The notes beneath the pieces were generated by a model that made no database searches, was not told the origin of the DNA, and saw only the letters and a program-made list of their open reading frames with translations. Position numbers and translations under genes: made by a program. Of a DNA stretch of 21,002 nucleotides, positions 14,253 through 21,002 are shown piece by piece. Origin of the DNA: a virus. Every line of letters begins with the position of its first letter. Position 1 is the stretch's first letter. The stretch spans positions 1 through 21,002 of IMG/VR virus record IMGVR_UViG_3300048694_000540. One strand, written 5' to 3'.

Positions 14253-14494
14253 TAGTTCAATATCCTATAAAATGTTGATATTCTTTGATTACCATTTCCT
14301 GGTGTGCTAACTTCAATCTTTTTAATTACTGCATCGATATTATTTTTCCAATAATTCAGAAATTCATGAACCTTAGGTATGTCAGGCACAATATCATCAA
14401 ACTGACAATAAAACTCATTGACCAAATTTTTATAATCTGGCATATAGTAGATGACACCGACAAGTACTAATTCTTTGCGTTTTAATAGTATCAT
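14252..14494 (-). CDS. Small conserved protein after gp23, function unknown
   Basis: 80 aa from ATG 14494. The longer open frame starts inside the gp23 terminator and is not credible. The sequence MILLKRKELVLVGVIYYMPD continues with NLVNEFYCQFDDIVPDIP and FLNYWKNNIDAVIKKIEVS. It looks like a conserved small protein of marine T4-like phages, but I cannot name it. The ribosome site is poor. A T4 late promoter-like CATAAATA ends 6 nt before the ATG, so the message could be nearly leaderless. It is followed directly by the M15 peptidase gene. Confidence 0.7.
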   Translation of the reverse strand: MILLKRKELVLVGVIYYMPDYKNLVNEFYCQFDDIVPDIPKVHEFLNYWKNNIDAVIKKIEVSTPGNGNQRISTFYRILN

Positions 14495-14499
14495 AGTCT

Positions 14500-14507
14500 T
14501 ATTTATG
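14500..14507 (-). promoter_or_regulatory. Possible T4-type late promoter, CATAAATA
   Basis: Minus-strand CATAAATA matches seven of eight positions of the late consensus TATAAATA. It lies just downstream of the gp23 terminator, where a new late transcript for the 80-aa, M15 and tail tube genes would be needed. It is very close to the ATG at 14494, which weakens the case. Confidence 0.4.
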
Positions 14508-14514
14508 TTTCCAT

Positions 14515-14542
14515 AAAAAAAGAGGGAGCCGAAGCTCCCTCT
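14515..14542 (-). terminator. Rho-independent terminator after gp23, UUCG loop
   Basis: The 9-bp stem AGAGGGAGC / GCTCCCTCT (14534-14542 and 14521-14529) closes a TTCG tetraloop and is followed by six more Ts. C(UUCG)G loops are extra stable and common in T4 terminators. It begins about 27 nt after the gp23 stop. Confidence 0.95.
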
Positions 14543-14568
14543 CAAGTTTATAACTAAGTTTCTTCTTA

Positions 14569-15912
14569 TTATGTAAGGTTTCTTACACGGAAGATTCTGT
14601 AATAGATGTTTGCGTTTGAAGCGGTATCACGTGTACCAACAACGCCATCACCTGCTGTAGTAGCAAATGGGTTAGCAACCATACCATAACGGGTTTTGAA
14701 ACCAATCTTCGGTTGGAAGCTGTCTTGACCAATAGCTCTTACCATTTGTAATGGAACATATGGGCAATAGAATAGACCAGCGTCATAAGGAGATGTACCC
14801 TTATAACCTACTGTGCAGAGTTCATCGCCATTAGCTGAACCACCGAAATATGGATCGATGTAAACCTTAATACGACCATGTAGAGTACCGCAGAATGTGT
14901 TACCTGTGTCGTCTACTTGTAGGTTAGCTTGAAGTGCTGGAGTATAATCAAGAACACCAGCCATAGCTAGAGCAGAAGCAACGTCTGACGATACGATCAG
15001 CATGTTACCCTTGCCTCTACGTGTAGCACGAGCAATAGCATTAGCTTCACGTTCGATTTGGAATACTAGACCCTTGAACTTTTCAACTGACCAACGACCG
15101 TTTGAGTCTGTATCAAGATCGAAAGTACCAGCAGTTGTAACACCATATTGTGCACCAAGTGTAGCAGAACGGTAGATTGTACGAACGACTTCACGATTGA
15201 TTTCAGCAAGAATTTCTGTTGAAAGAATGTTAGCCAATTCGGTTTCAGCATCAAGACCATGAACTGCCTTCAAGTCTTGTGCAAGTTCCATTGTGTACTC
15301 TGCCTTTAGAGCACGGCTACGAGCAGTAACTGTAACCTTATCAATGCTGAAAGCCATTTCAGCAAAAGCATTACCTGTAGACCCGTCGCCAAGGGCTTCA
15401 GCTTGAGCTGTAGTCATACCTTTACCAACAGCATAAGAAGCGCCGTTTGTCCAGTCAACATATGGATTTGTGTTGCCCGATGGATGTGAACCAACACCAG
15501 TTAGACCCATAGCAGCATTTTGAGAAGAGAATGCTGTATTTGCTTCGTTGAATAGAGCTTCTGTGCCTGTTTGCGATGCATAGCGTGAACGCATAGCAAA
15601 GATCAAGCCTGTTGGACCTGTCATTGGCTGAACGCCGCAAATGTCATAAGCAATAAGGTTAGGAAGAGCACGTCTTACAAGAGAGATAAGAATTGGATCA
15701 TACGAACCAATGTTTGTCCCTGCTCCAAGACCACCACCCGAGTTAGTTGGTGCAGATTCGTTTAGTTGGCGTGATTCTTCTGCCATTGCCTTTTCTTGGT
15801 TCTCAAGAATAACAGCAGTAACAGCACGACGATATGGGTCCTTAATTTGTGATAGACCGTCAAAGTCTAGAACTGGGGACCACTTTTGTTCAAGTTGTTC
15901 TGTTAAGTACAT
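14569..15912 (-). CDS. 23: gp23 major capsid protein
   Basis: 447 aa (T4 gp23 is 521). The N-terminus KWSPVLDFDGLSQI and ILENQEKAM match T4 (KWKPLLEGEGLPEI, IFENQEKDF). The hallmark ALPNLIAYDICGVQPMTGPT (T4: AIPNLIAFDICGVQPM) marks the start of the mature shell domain. A likely gp21 cleavage site is LNE at residues 50-52, which would release a scaffold-targeting peptide shorter than the 65 residues of T4. It forms the hexamers of the head. It lies downstream of gp22 with a 32-nt gap, has an AAGGAAG ribosome site, and ends at a strong terminator. The assignment is certain. Confidence 0.98.
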   Translation of the reverse strand: MYLTEQLEQKWSPVLDFDGLSQIKDPYRRAVTAVILENQEKAMAEESRQLNESAPTNSGGGLGAGTNIGSYDPILISLVRRALPNLIAYDICGVQPMTGPTGLIFAMRSRYASQTGTEALFNEANTAFSSQNAAMGLTGVGSHPSGNTNPYVDWTNGASYAVGKGMTTAQAEALGDGSTGNAFAEMAFSIDKVTVTARSRALKAEYTMELAQDLKAVHGLDAETELANILSTEILAEINREVVRTIYRSATLGAQYGVTTAGTFDLDTDSNGRWSVEKFKGLVFQIEREANAIARATRRGKGNMLIVSSDVASALAMAGVLDYTPALQANLQVDDTGNTFCGTLHGRIKVYIDPYFGGSANGDELCTVGYKGTSPYDAGLFYCPYVPLQMVRAIGQDSFQPKIGFKTRYGMVANPFATTAGDGVVGTRDTASNANIYYRIFRVRNLT

Positions 15913-15944
15913 TTAAAAACTTCCTTTTCTTTTTGTTATAAATG

Positions 15945-17426
15945 TTAAATAAGTTTTGTTTTACCGAGAGCACGAACATAGGCACCCATAGGACCTGTAT
16001 GCTCTTCAGAAATCATTGATCTGCCGTCTGTCATATCAACATTATCAAGTGTTGATTGAGCAGTTACATTAGCAGGGAAATAGCTTTCTCTGAGAGTATA
16101 AACCTTTCTGGCATACTCGTCGGTAGAATTAAAGTCGATGTTTTCAGCAAGTGCTTTTAGCTTTTCTGCTTGTGTAGTTGTTAGACCTTCACATACAGAA
16201 GCAAGAACTTCATACTTCTTAGATTCACCAAGCATCTTGTTTAGAGAAACATTGCGATCGATTTCTTCGTTTAGCTTGCCTTCAAGTGCTTCGACCTTTT
16301 CTGCAAGACCTTCTACGATAGAAACCTTATCTTCTGGAACATCAATATAATGTTCTGCAAATAGATTACGGAGACCTGTCATGAAATCTTCTGTCAATTC
16401 TGAACGAAGACCAGATTCGATGGCAATTTCGTTTTCAGAGATCCATTGTTCTACGACATAGTTTAAGTAATCATCTACTTGTTCTGTGATTTGTTCCATA
16501 ATAGAAGAAACTTCTTGTTCTAGCGATTCAGCATAAGCTTCTTCGATGACAGCAAGTTCTTCTTGTAGTCTTGTGTTTACAGCCGATTCAAAAATTGTTT
16601 CAGCCTTAACACGGAATTCTTCTGAAAGTTGTTCGCCGGCTAGAAGAGCATCAACATGTTCTTTCATTGTCTTAGAAGATTCTTCCTCTTCTTCGCCTTC
16701 TTCTTCTTCTTTCTTAGCCTTCTTAGCTTCTTTCATCATCTTCTTAGGTTGCTTGCTAGATTCTTCTTCAGCTTCTTCAGCTTCTTCAGCTTCTTCTGAA
16801 ACGAGTTCAAAGTTTTCTTCGATAGCTTCTGCAATTTGATCCTCAGAATAGCCTTCTTCAAGCATAGCATCAATGAATGCTTGGAGCTCTTCTGTCATTT
16901 CAAATTCTTCATCCATTTCCTCTTCTTCTTCAGCCTTCTTGGCTTCTTTCATCATCTTATTAGACTTGCCAGATTCTTCCTCTTCGTCTTCTTCCTTACG
17001 AGCTTCTTTTAGAGAACGATATATTTCTTCTAACTTCTTTTTCTTATTCATCTTATCATCTTCTTCCATCTCTTCAGCCATAGCACCTTGCTTTTTAATA
17101 GGCTCTTGAGGTACAGCAGATGCGCCAGAACGAGACTTATCTTTACCAACCTTACCTGCTGCCTTAGCAGATGGTGGAATATCTGTGTTATTTACTAATG
17201 CTGGACCTAGATCCTGTGCAGCTTCAGCACCACCTGGAGGCATCGATCCTGGATTAGCAAAACGACCTTCTGATGCCCTTGACATTGGGCGAAGGGTTGC
17301 CATATTAGGATTTGATCTTTGATTCATAGTATCACGATCAGGATTTGCTTGATTAGATGAAACAGAAGGAATCATACCTTCCTTCATCAAGATAGATTTT
17401 GCTGTTTCAGTTAATGACTTACCCAT
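15945..17426 (-). CDS. 22: gp22 prohead core scaffold protein, extended
   Basis: 493 aa, far longer than T4 gp22 (269). Residues about 255-470 (VDALLAGEQLSEEFRVKAET and onward, a helical acidic rod) carry the gp22-like part. The C-terminus SMISEEHTGPMGAYVRALGK has an ISE site fit for gp21 cleavage. Residues 1-255 are an extra region: a polar N-terminus (about 1-115), then highly charged Glu/Lys stretches with the repeated motif KMMKEAKKA (157-165 and 229-237) and a helical insert TEELQAFIDAMLEEGYSEDQ between them. gp22 fills the prohead core and is degraded by gp21 on maturation. A late promoter lies 32 nt before the ATG. Confidence 0.9.
   Translation of the reverse strand: MGKSLTETAKSILMKEGMIPSVSSNQANPDRDTMNQRSNPNMATLRPMSRASEGRFANPGSMPPGGAEAAQDLGPALVNNTDIPPSAKAAGKVGKDKSRSGASAVPQEPIKKQGAMAEEMEEDDKMNKKKKLEEIYRSLKEARKEEDEEEESGKSNKMMKEAKKAEEEEEMDEEFEMTEELQAFIDAMLEEGYSEDQIAEAIEENFELVSEEAEEAEEAEEESSKQPKKMMKEAKKAKKEEEEGEEEEESSKTMKEHVDALLAGEQLSEEFRVKAETIFESAVNTRLQEELAVIEEAYAESLEQEVSSIMEQITEQVDDYLNYVVEQWISENEIAIESGLRSELTEDFMTGLRNLFAEHYIDVPEDKVSIVEGLAEKVEALEGKLNEEIDRNVSLNKMLGESKKYEVLASVCEGLTTTQAEKLKALAENIDFNSTDEYARKVYTLRESYFPANVTAQSTLDNVDMTDGRSMISEEHTGPMGAYVRALGKTKLI
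16770..16796. repeat. 9-bp tandem repeat, three copies, in gp22
   Basis: AGCTTCTTC occurs three times in a row and encodes the repeated EEA units of the acidic part of gp22. It is a simple slippage repeat. Confidence 0.8.
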
Positions 17427-17457
17427 TGTTGATTAACTCCTTTGATATGGTTATCTA

Positions 17458-17465
17458 TATTTATA
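17458..17465 (-). promoter_or_regulatory. T4-type late promoter for gp22/gp23
   Basis: The minus strand has TATAAATA, an exact match to the T4 late -10 element read by gp55. It is in the 43-nt gap between gp21 and gp22, 32 nt before the gp22 ATG. With the terminator after gp23 it defines a short, highly expressed 22-23 unit. Confidence 0.85.
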
Positions 17466-17469
17466 TTTT

Positions 17470-18123
17470 TTAAATTTTGCGAATAAAATTCTCGAATAAC
17501 TTTAATGCCGTATCTTCTATTTCTCTGCGGCTTAAAGTCTTAATATGATTTCTTGTGTCTTCTGCTGCCTCAGACATTTTCCAGTTTCCACTTTCATCAT
17601 AAAACCAGTTAACTTTTTCCATAATCCCACGAACAAAAGCGTCTGGTGCTGAAGGATCGGCTACAACATCAGCAGCAGTGGCTAACTTAAAATCATCTTG
17701 AACTAATTGATAACCATTATGTGCTTTCAGAGAACCAACACCACGAGTTGAAACACCTAGATTAGCACCAGAATCAAGTAGCCCTTTAACTATACTACCC
17801 ATTGGAGTATCAACAATTTTTGCTTTACCAATGAAGTTAGATCCATCTGGATGAAGACTTGTTATCATATGAGATACACGATCAAGATTGATGGATGGAG
17901 TATCAGGATGACCTAGCTCTCCATATGCACGATTCTTATTCACGTATTCACGATTATATCTATCAACTTCCCTACTCAAAACATTGAATGGATAAATTCT
18001 TCCATTTCTGTTTTGTTTTTCTGCTTGCATGAAAACACCAGTGATAAAATGTGATTTTTTACCATCTTTGGATTCTTCAACAAGATAACTAATTTCTTCT
18101 ACTTGTTCTTTTATCAACTTCAT
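17470..18123 (-). CDS. 21: gp21 prohead core protease
   Basis: 217 aa (T4 gp21 is 212). A herpesvirus assemblin-like serine protease. The probable catalytic residues are H72 in AYGELGHPDTPS and S125 in LGVSTRGVG; VVADPSAPDAF follows as usual in the family. NRNGRIYPFNVL is another hallmark. It is packaged in the prohead core, activates itself, and cuts gp22, gp23 and internal proteins after (L/I)xE sites before DNA packaging. ATG 18123 lies 3 nt beyond the stop of the basic 81-aa gene. The assignment is secure. Confidence 0.95.
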   Translation of the reverse strand: MKLIKEQVEEISYLVEESKDGKKSHFITGVFMQAEKQNRNGRIYPFNVLSREVDRYNREYVNKNRAYGELGHPDTPSINLDRVSHMITSLHPDGSNFIGKAKIVDTPMGSIVKGLLDSGANLGVSTRGVGSLKAHNGYQLVQDDFKLATAADVVADPSAPDAFVRGIMEKVNWFYDESGNWKMSEAAEDTRNHIKTLSRREIEDTALKLFENFIRKI

Positions 18124-18126
18124 TGG

Positions 18127-18372
18127 TTATAGCCCCAATCTCTTTCTTTTTTGTAGTGACCTAGCACGCTTTCTAATTGCTTGCTGCATATGTGCACGAC
18201 GTTTAGCTTTGCCTTTTCTAGCACCCATTTTTCTATTACGTCTTTCTGTTGGTGATATTCTTTGTAGTTTACCACCACGAAATGACATACCGGGCACATT
18301 AGACACTTTTTTGCGTCTTTGAATTTGACCGTTTCTAATTCTGACTTTTATTAATTTGACTCTTGCTGCCAT
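18127..18372 (-). CDS. Very basic 81-aa head-region protein, function unknown
   Basis: Arg/Lys make up about 40 percent of the chain, with GMSFRGGKLQRISPTERRNR and a C-terminal helix-like RKRARSLQKRKRLGL. I recall similar small basic proteins next to gp21 in several large phages. The slot is where T4 has the prohead core genes 67 and 68. The charge would suit binding DNA or the acidic scaffold gp22. The start shares a base with the upstream stop (TAATG). It has no transmembrane segment. Naming it gp67 or gp68 is not justified by the sequence, since T4 gp67 is acidic. Confidence 0.75.
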   Translation of the reverse strand: MAARVKLIKVRIRNGQIQRRKKVSNVPGMSFRGGKLQRISPTERRNRKMGARKGKAKRRAHMQQAIRKRARSLQKRKRLGL

Positions 18373-18983
18373 TATACTTGACCACGACGCTGTTTGATAA
18401 CCGATTGATTAGTAGTTTCGCCTGTTGCTACCATTACTTTACCTGATGGAAGCATTAATTCTTCATTTTTAATGCCTACTATACTCTTCAATCTTGATAA
18501 TAATGTTGATTTATTGACTTTTTGATACCTTGGAAAATTCTTTTGGACATGCTTTTGGACTAACCTTTGTATTCTCTCACTAGTAATTCTACGTTGTCTT
18601 TCGCTAAATTCGCGTCTTCTAGAAGCATCTGATGATTTTTGTTGGCCAGCAGCAATTCTCATAGCAGTGTGTAATTCAGCAGCCTTTTTCGATTCTTTTG
18701 CAAGATCAGATTTTGTACTAGGTTTAATGGGCGGATGCTTCACTTTTTTTCCTTGATTTCTTGCCATCATCGTCAATGCTAGTTGTTGTGCTGTTTTTGC
18801 TGGATCATGAACTTTTTTTTTTCTAGACTCAGTTAATTCTTCTTCTTTTATTGAATCTCTTGCACTCATCATCTTCTTCATTTCACACATCTTACGTTCA
18901 ACAATAGATACAATTTGTTCATTTATTGCATCAGTTGCTGCTTTATAATCTTTACCGATAATGCTTTCTACTAGCTTACTCAT
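18372..18983 (-). CDS. Head-assembly protein in the gp67/gp68 position, function unknown
   Basis: 203 aa, basic overall. The first 45 residues (MSKLVESIIGKDYKAATDAI, then IVERKMCEMKKMM) look like the N-terminus of small prohead core proteins in T4-like phages. The rest is helical and Lys/Arg-rich: RRREFSERQRRITSERIQRL (about 122-141), then a short hydrophobic-polar C-terminus LMLPSGKVMVATGE. It lies in the T4 68-slot, two genes before gp21, and overlaps the upstream stop by 4 nt (ATGA). A scaffold role is likely from position, not from motifs. Confidence 0.7.
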   Translation of the reverse strand: MSKLVESIIGKDYKAATDAINEQIVSIVERKMCEMKKMMSARDSIKEEELTESRKKKVHDPAKTAQQLALTMMARNQGKKVKHPPIKPSTKSDLAKESKKAAELHTAMRIAAGQQKSSDASRRREFSERQRRITSERIQRLVQKHVQKNFPRYQKVNKSTLLSRLKSIVGIKNEELMLPSGKVMVATGETTNQSVIKQRRGQV

Positions 18984-19489
18984 GATGCTGCTGGTCCTCT
19001 GTTGAATGCTACAGGGTCGGCTGTTTGTCCAGCATCATAATCCCTGCTATCTTTTCTTAAATCTACGAACAGAGTAAATGTATTACCTGTTCCAATATTT
19101 GTTGTTGATATTAGTATATTACCAGTTGCATTTGCTTCTGGATTTGATATAACTGCTACATCACCCATACTAGCAAAATCATAATCAAATGGTGTAGAGG
19201 CAAATGTGATTATTTCTGAATTTGAATCACCTTGCCACTGTAGTTTATAATAGCTTCCGGCAGCAGATGTTGCATTACCAAAGATTCTCTTGATGGTTGT
19301 TCTATAATTTGTCTTTCTGTCTGTACCAGTAGATAGAATATAACCATTTGCATTGAGAGCATTCTTAAGTGATCCAGCATCAATTAGAACTGTATTAGAT
19401 TGTGCTGTGCCATCAGAGATAAACACATACTTGATCAGTGCTCTTTTATTGGTGTCAATTAGTTTTTGCTCTCTTATGAGATTTGCCAT
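18980..19489 (-). CDS. Conserved virion structural protein, function unknown
   Basis: A 169-aa beta-rich protein beginning MANLIREQKLIDTNKRALIK, a start I recall from marine T4-like phage structural proteins. Strands alternate with Gly/Asn/Thr-rich turns (SNPEANATGNILISTTNIGT), and the C-terminus carries DLRKDSRDYDAGQTADPVAF. There is no enzyme motif. It begins 3 nt after the stop of the upstream virion gene, inside the head-gene cluster. A head decoration or neck role is possible but not shown. Confidence 0.7.
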   Translation of the reverse strand: MANLIREQKLIDTNKRALIKYVFISDGTAQSNTVLIDAGSLKNALNANGYILSTGTDRKTNYRTTIKRIFGNATSAAGSYYKLQWQGDSNSEIITFASTPFDYDFASMGDVAVISNPEANATGNILISTTNIGTGNTFTLFVDLRKDSRDYDAGQTADPVAFNRGPAAS

Positions 19490-19492
19490 ATC

Positions 19493-21002
19493 TTATTGCC
19501 TTACTGAGAAATTGATGACTTTAGTTAAAGAAGTGATATCTTCGTTGATCATCTTCTCAACTTTTTTCTTATTTCTTTTATTTAGTGATTCGTGTATATT
19601 CATAATCTTTTTTGCTATTCTACCGTTTACTGTTACAGAAGAATCTTCAAATACTAATTCTGCTTCCGCATCTTTGTTTTCAGAAAGAATGCGAATCTTG
19701 TTGAAATTGGTTTGTTCATTCACACCGAAAGCTTTTCTTTGAGCAATATTGGCCAATGGATCACCACCATAAGGAGTTTGGTTAGATTTGCCGATTGTTA
19801 CACCTGTTAGACTTTTTCCAAAATCATATTGACCGACTATTGATCTGAAATCGCCGCCTGGAGCTGATGCTGATCCTGAATCACTACCTCCACCACCACT
19901 TACTGCTAATGCACCAAGTGCAGCAGCGCCTTTAGCTGCGCCTTTAACTCCACGACCAATACCCTTAATAGCTCTACCAGGTAATGTTTTTCCTGCACCT
20001 GCTGCTGCACCTCTTGCTGCGGCAACTGCTTTAGCTCCCATTCCTGTTTTTCCTAATAGTTCAGCACCTTTCAATGCAGCTTTTCCGCCAGCATAAGCAC
20101 CTTTGGCCAAACTTAATCCTGCACCGAATGGAATTGCATATGAACCATATTCACCAACTTTAGTTGCAGTTGGATGTTCTTTTGCTAGACGTTCTCGTTC
20201 TTCTTTTCCGCCTAGTGCATCAATTGCCTTATCACTTAGTCCAAAACTAAGTTCTCTTGCTGCACCTGCTGCCGCTGCTTTTGTGGCGTCCCATGCACCT
20301 TCTTCTTCAATATTTTTTTCTCTTTTTTCTTGAAGACGGTGTTTGAATGATTCTTTAATTGTGTTTTTCATTTTTGCCTCTGGTCTTGGTCCCCAAGGAG
20401 TTTCGTTTCCTACTTTGTCTGATTGCAAACCTTGCTTTGCCTGAATAGATGGTACAGAACCTTTTAATTCTTTTGGTTTTACTTCCTTTGTGCCTCTCAT
20501 CTTCTCAAATGCGGCACGAAGACCTACACCCAAAGCAACACCAGCCGTTGTTGGAAGATCAGAATGTTTAGCAGCATATTTTATTGCTTCAATATTACCA
20601 CCTTGAACCATATTTCTCTGTTTAGCACCTAAATTAGCAGCAAGTTTTTGTCGTTTTTCAGGATCATCACTTGTTGAGTGCCATATTCTAGTAAGTTTTC
20701 CTGGATCTTCTTTTGATATTTTTTCCAATCTTTTAGTAGTCAAATCAGCAATAGATGTTCTTTTTTCCGTTTCTTCATTCATTGTTAAATGTGTGCCCAA
20801 ATTCTTTGAACTTGATCCAAATGGTATTGAAACATACTTATCTAGTGCTTGTGAATAATAAAGAGCGACCTTTTGATTGTCAGGATATACTCTGATAGCT
20901 TTTCTTTTTAATATAATAACAGCCGGCATATCTTTATCAGATGGATATGCCATCTTTGACTTTGGATCTAATTTGGACAAATAATCTTGTTGTTCATCAA
21001 GA
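19493..21002 (-). CDS. Large Ala/Gly-rich virion protein, N-terminus beyond window
   Basis: The frame stays open to the right edge (seven codons LDEQQDY before the TTG at 20980), so the true start lies outside the window. About 500 codons are visible. The first part (KRKAIRVYPDNQKVALYYSQ, ALDKYVSIPFG) resembles a structural protein encoded near gp20 in marine T4-like phages. The middle, about 240-370 of the visible part, is rich in Ala, Gly and Lys (GAAAGAGKTLPGRAIKGIGR, then GAAKGAAALGALAVSGGGG). It could be a membrane-active or flexible segment. The C-terminus ELVFEDSSVTVNGRIAKKIM, then ESLNKRNKKKVEKMIN, is helical. Its function is unknown. Confidence 0.72.
   Translation of the reverse strand, partial: LDEQQDYLSKLDPKSKMAYPSDKDMPAVIILKRKAIRVYPDNQKVALYYSQALDKYVSIPFGSSSKNLGTHLTMNEETEKRTSIADLTTKRLEKISKEDPGKLTRIWHSTSDDPEKRQKLAANLGAKQRNMVQGGNIEAIKYAAKHSDLPTTAGVALGVGLRAAFEKMRGTKEVKPKELKGSVPSIQAKQGLQSDKVGNETPWGPRPEAKMKNTIKESFKHRLQEKREKNIEEEGAWDATKAAAAGAARELSFGLSDKAIDALGGKEERERLAKEHPTATKVGEYGSYAIPFGAGLSLAKGAYAGGKAALKGAELLGKTGMGAKAVAAARGAAAGAGKTLPGRAIKGIGRGVKGAAKGAAALGALAVSGGGGSDSGSASAPGGDFRSIVGQYDFGKSLTGVTIGKSNQTPYGGDPLANIAQRKAFGVNEQTNFNKIRILSENKDAEAELVFEDSSVTVNGRIAKKIMNIHESLNKRNKKKVEKMINEDITSLTKVINFSVRQ

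Noticed and set aside
14495-14545. Longer start for the 80-aa gene at TTG 14545
   Set aside because: That start falls inside the gp23 terminator hairpin and would translate its stem and T-run.
15913-15944. Separate late promoter directly before gp23
   Set aside because: The gap has AT-rich sequence but no TATAAATA on the minus strand; TATAAATG occurs only on the plus strand. gp23 is most likely transcribed from the gp22 promoter.

Overview
This window is a piece of a T4-superfamily myovirus genome (Caudoviricetes). Every supported gene is on the minus strand, so transcription runs from the right edge to the left. The genes I recognise from T4 are prohead protease gp21, prohead scaffold gp22, major capsid gp23, UvsY, UvsW, late sigma factor gp55, the gp47/gp46 recombination nuclease and a gp1-type dNMP kinase. 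Their order, and several small unnamed genes between them, recall marine T4-like phages (cyanophages and alphaproteobacterial phages) more than coliphage T4. The host cannot be read from the sequence. Shine-Dalgarno sites and sigma70-like promoters point to an ordinary bacterial host.

Layout, in transcription order. (1) 21002-14495, head morphogenesis: a partial Ala/Gly-rich virion protein, two conserved small virion or head-assembly proteins, a very basic 81-aa protein, gp21, a long gp22 and gp23. A T4-type late promoter (TATAAATA) precedes gp22, and a UUCG-loop terminator follows gp23. (2) 14494-12895, further late genes: an 80-aa conserved protein, an M15-type peptidase that begins with what looks like a T4 capsid-targeting peptide, and a gp19-like tail tube protein. 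(3) 12888-5132, the recombination and late-transcription operon: it starts at a near-consensus sigma70 promoter and runs uvsY, uvsW, two small proteins, gp55, a 67-aa protein, gp47, an 88-aa protein, gp46 and a DUF4338/DruA-like gene. Overlaps of the TAATG and ATGA type are common and suggest translational coupling. (4) 5131-1185, a module of higher GC: a CobT-like VWA protein that also carries an HExxH motif, a CobS/MoxR-like AAA+ ATPase and a small winged-helix protein. These genes are separated by long hairpins and at least one has its own strong promoter. (5) 1184-1: a GT-A glycosyltransferase-like protein and the start of a gp1-like dNMP kinase, cut by the left edge.

How the genes work together. 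The uvsY/uvsW/46/47 set makes up phage recombination and recombination-dependent replication. gp55 turns on late promoters such as the one before gp22, and gp21, gp22 and gp23 build and mature the head. The roles of the AAA+/VWA module and the DruA-like gene are unknown; they are the best candidates for an undescribed phage system. No stretch longer than about 130 bases lacks a gene. I saw no tRNA, CRISPR array or insertion sequence.
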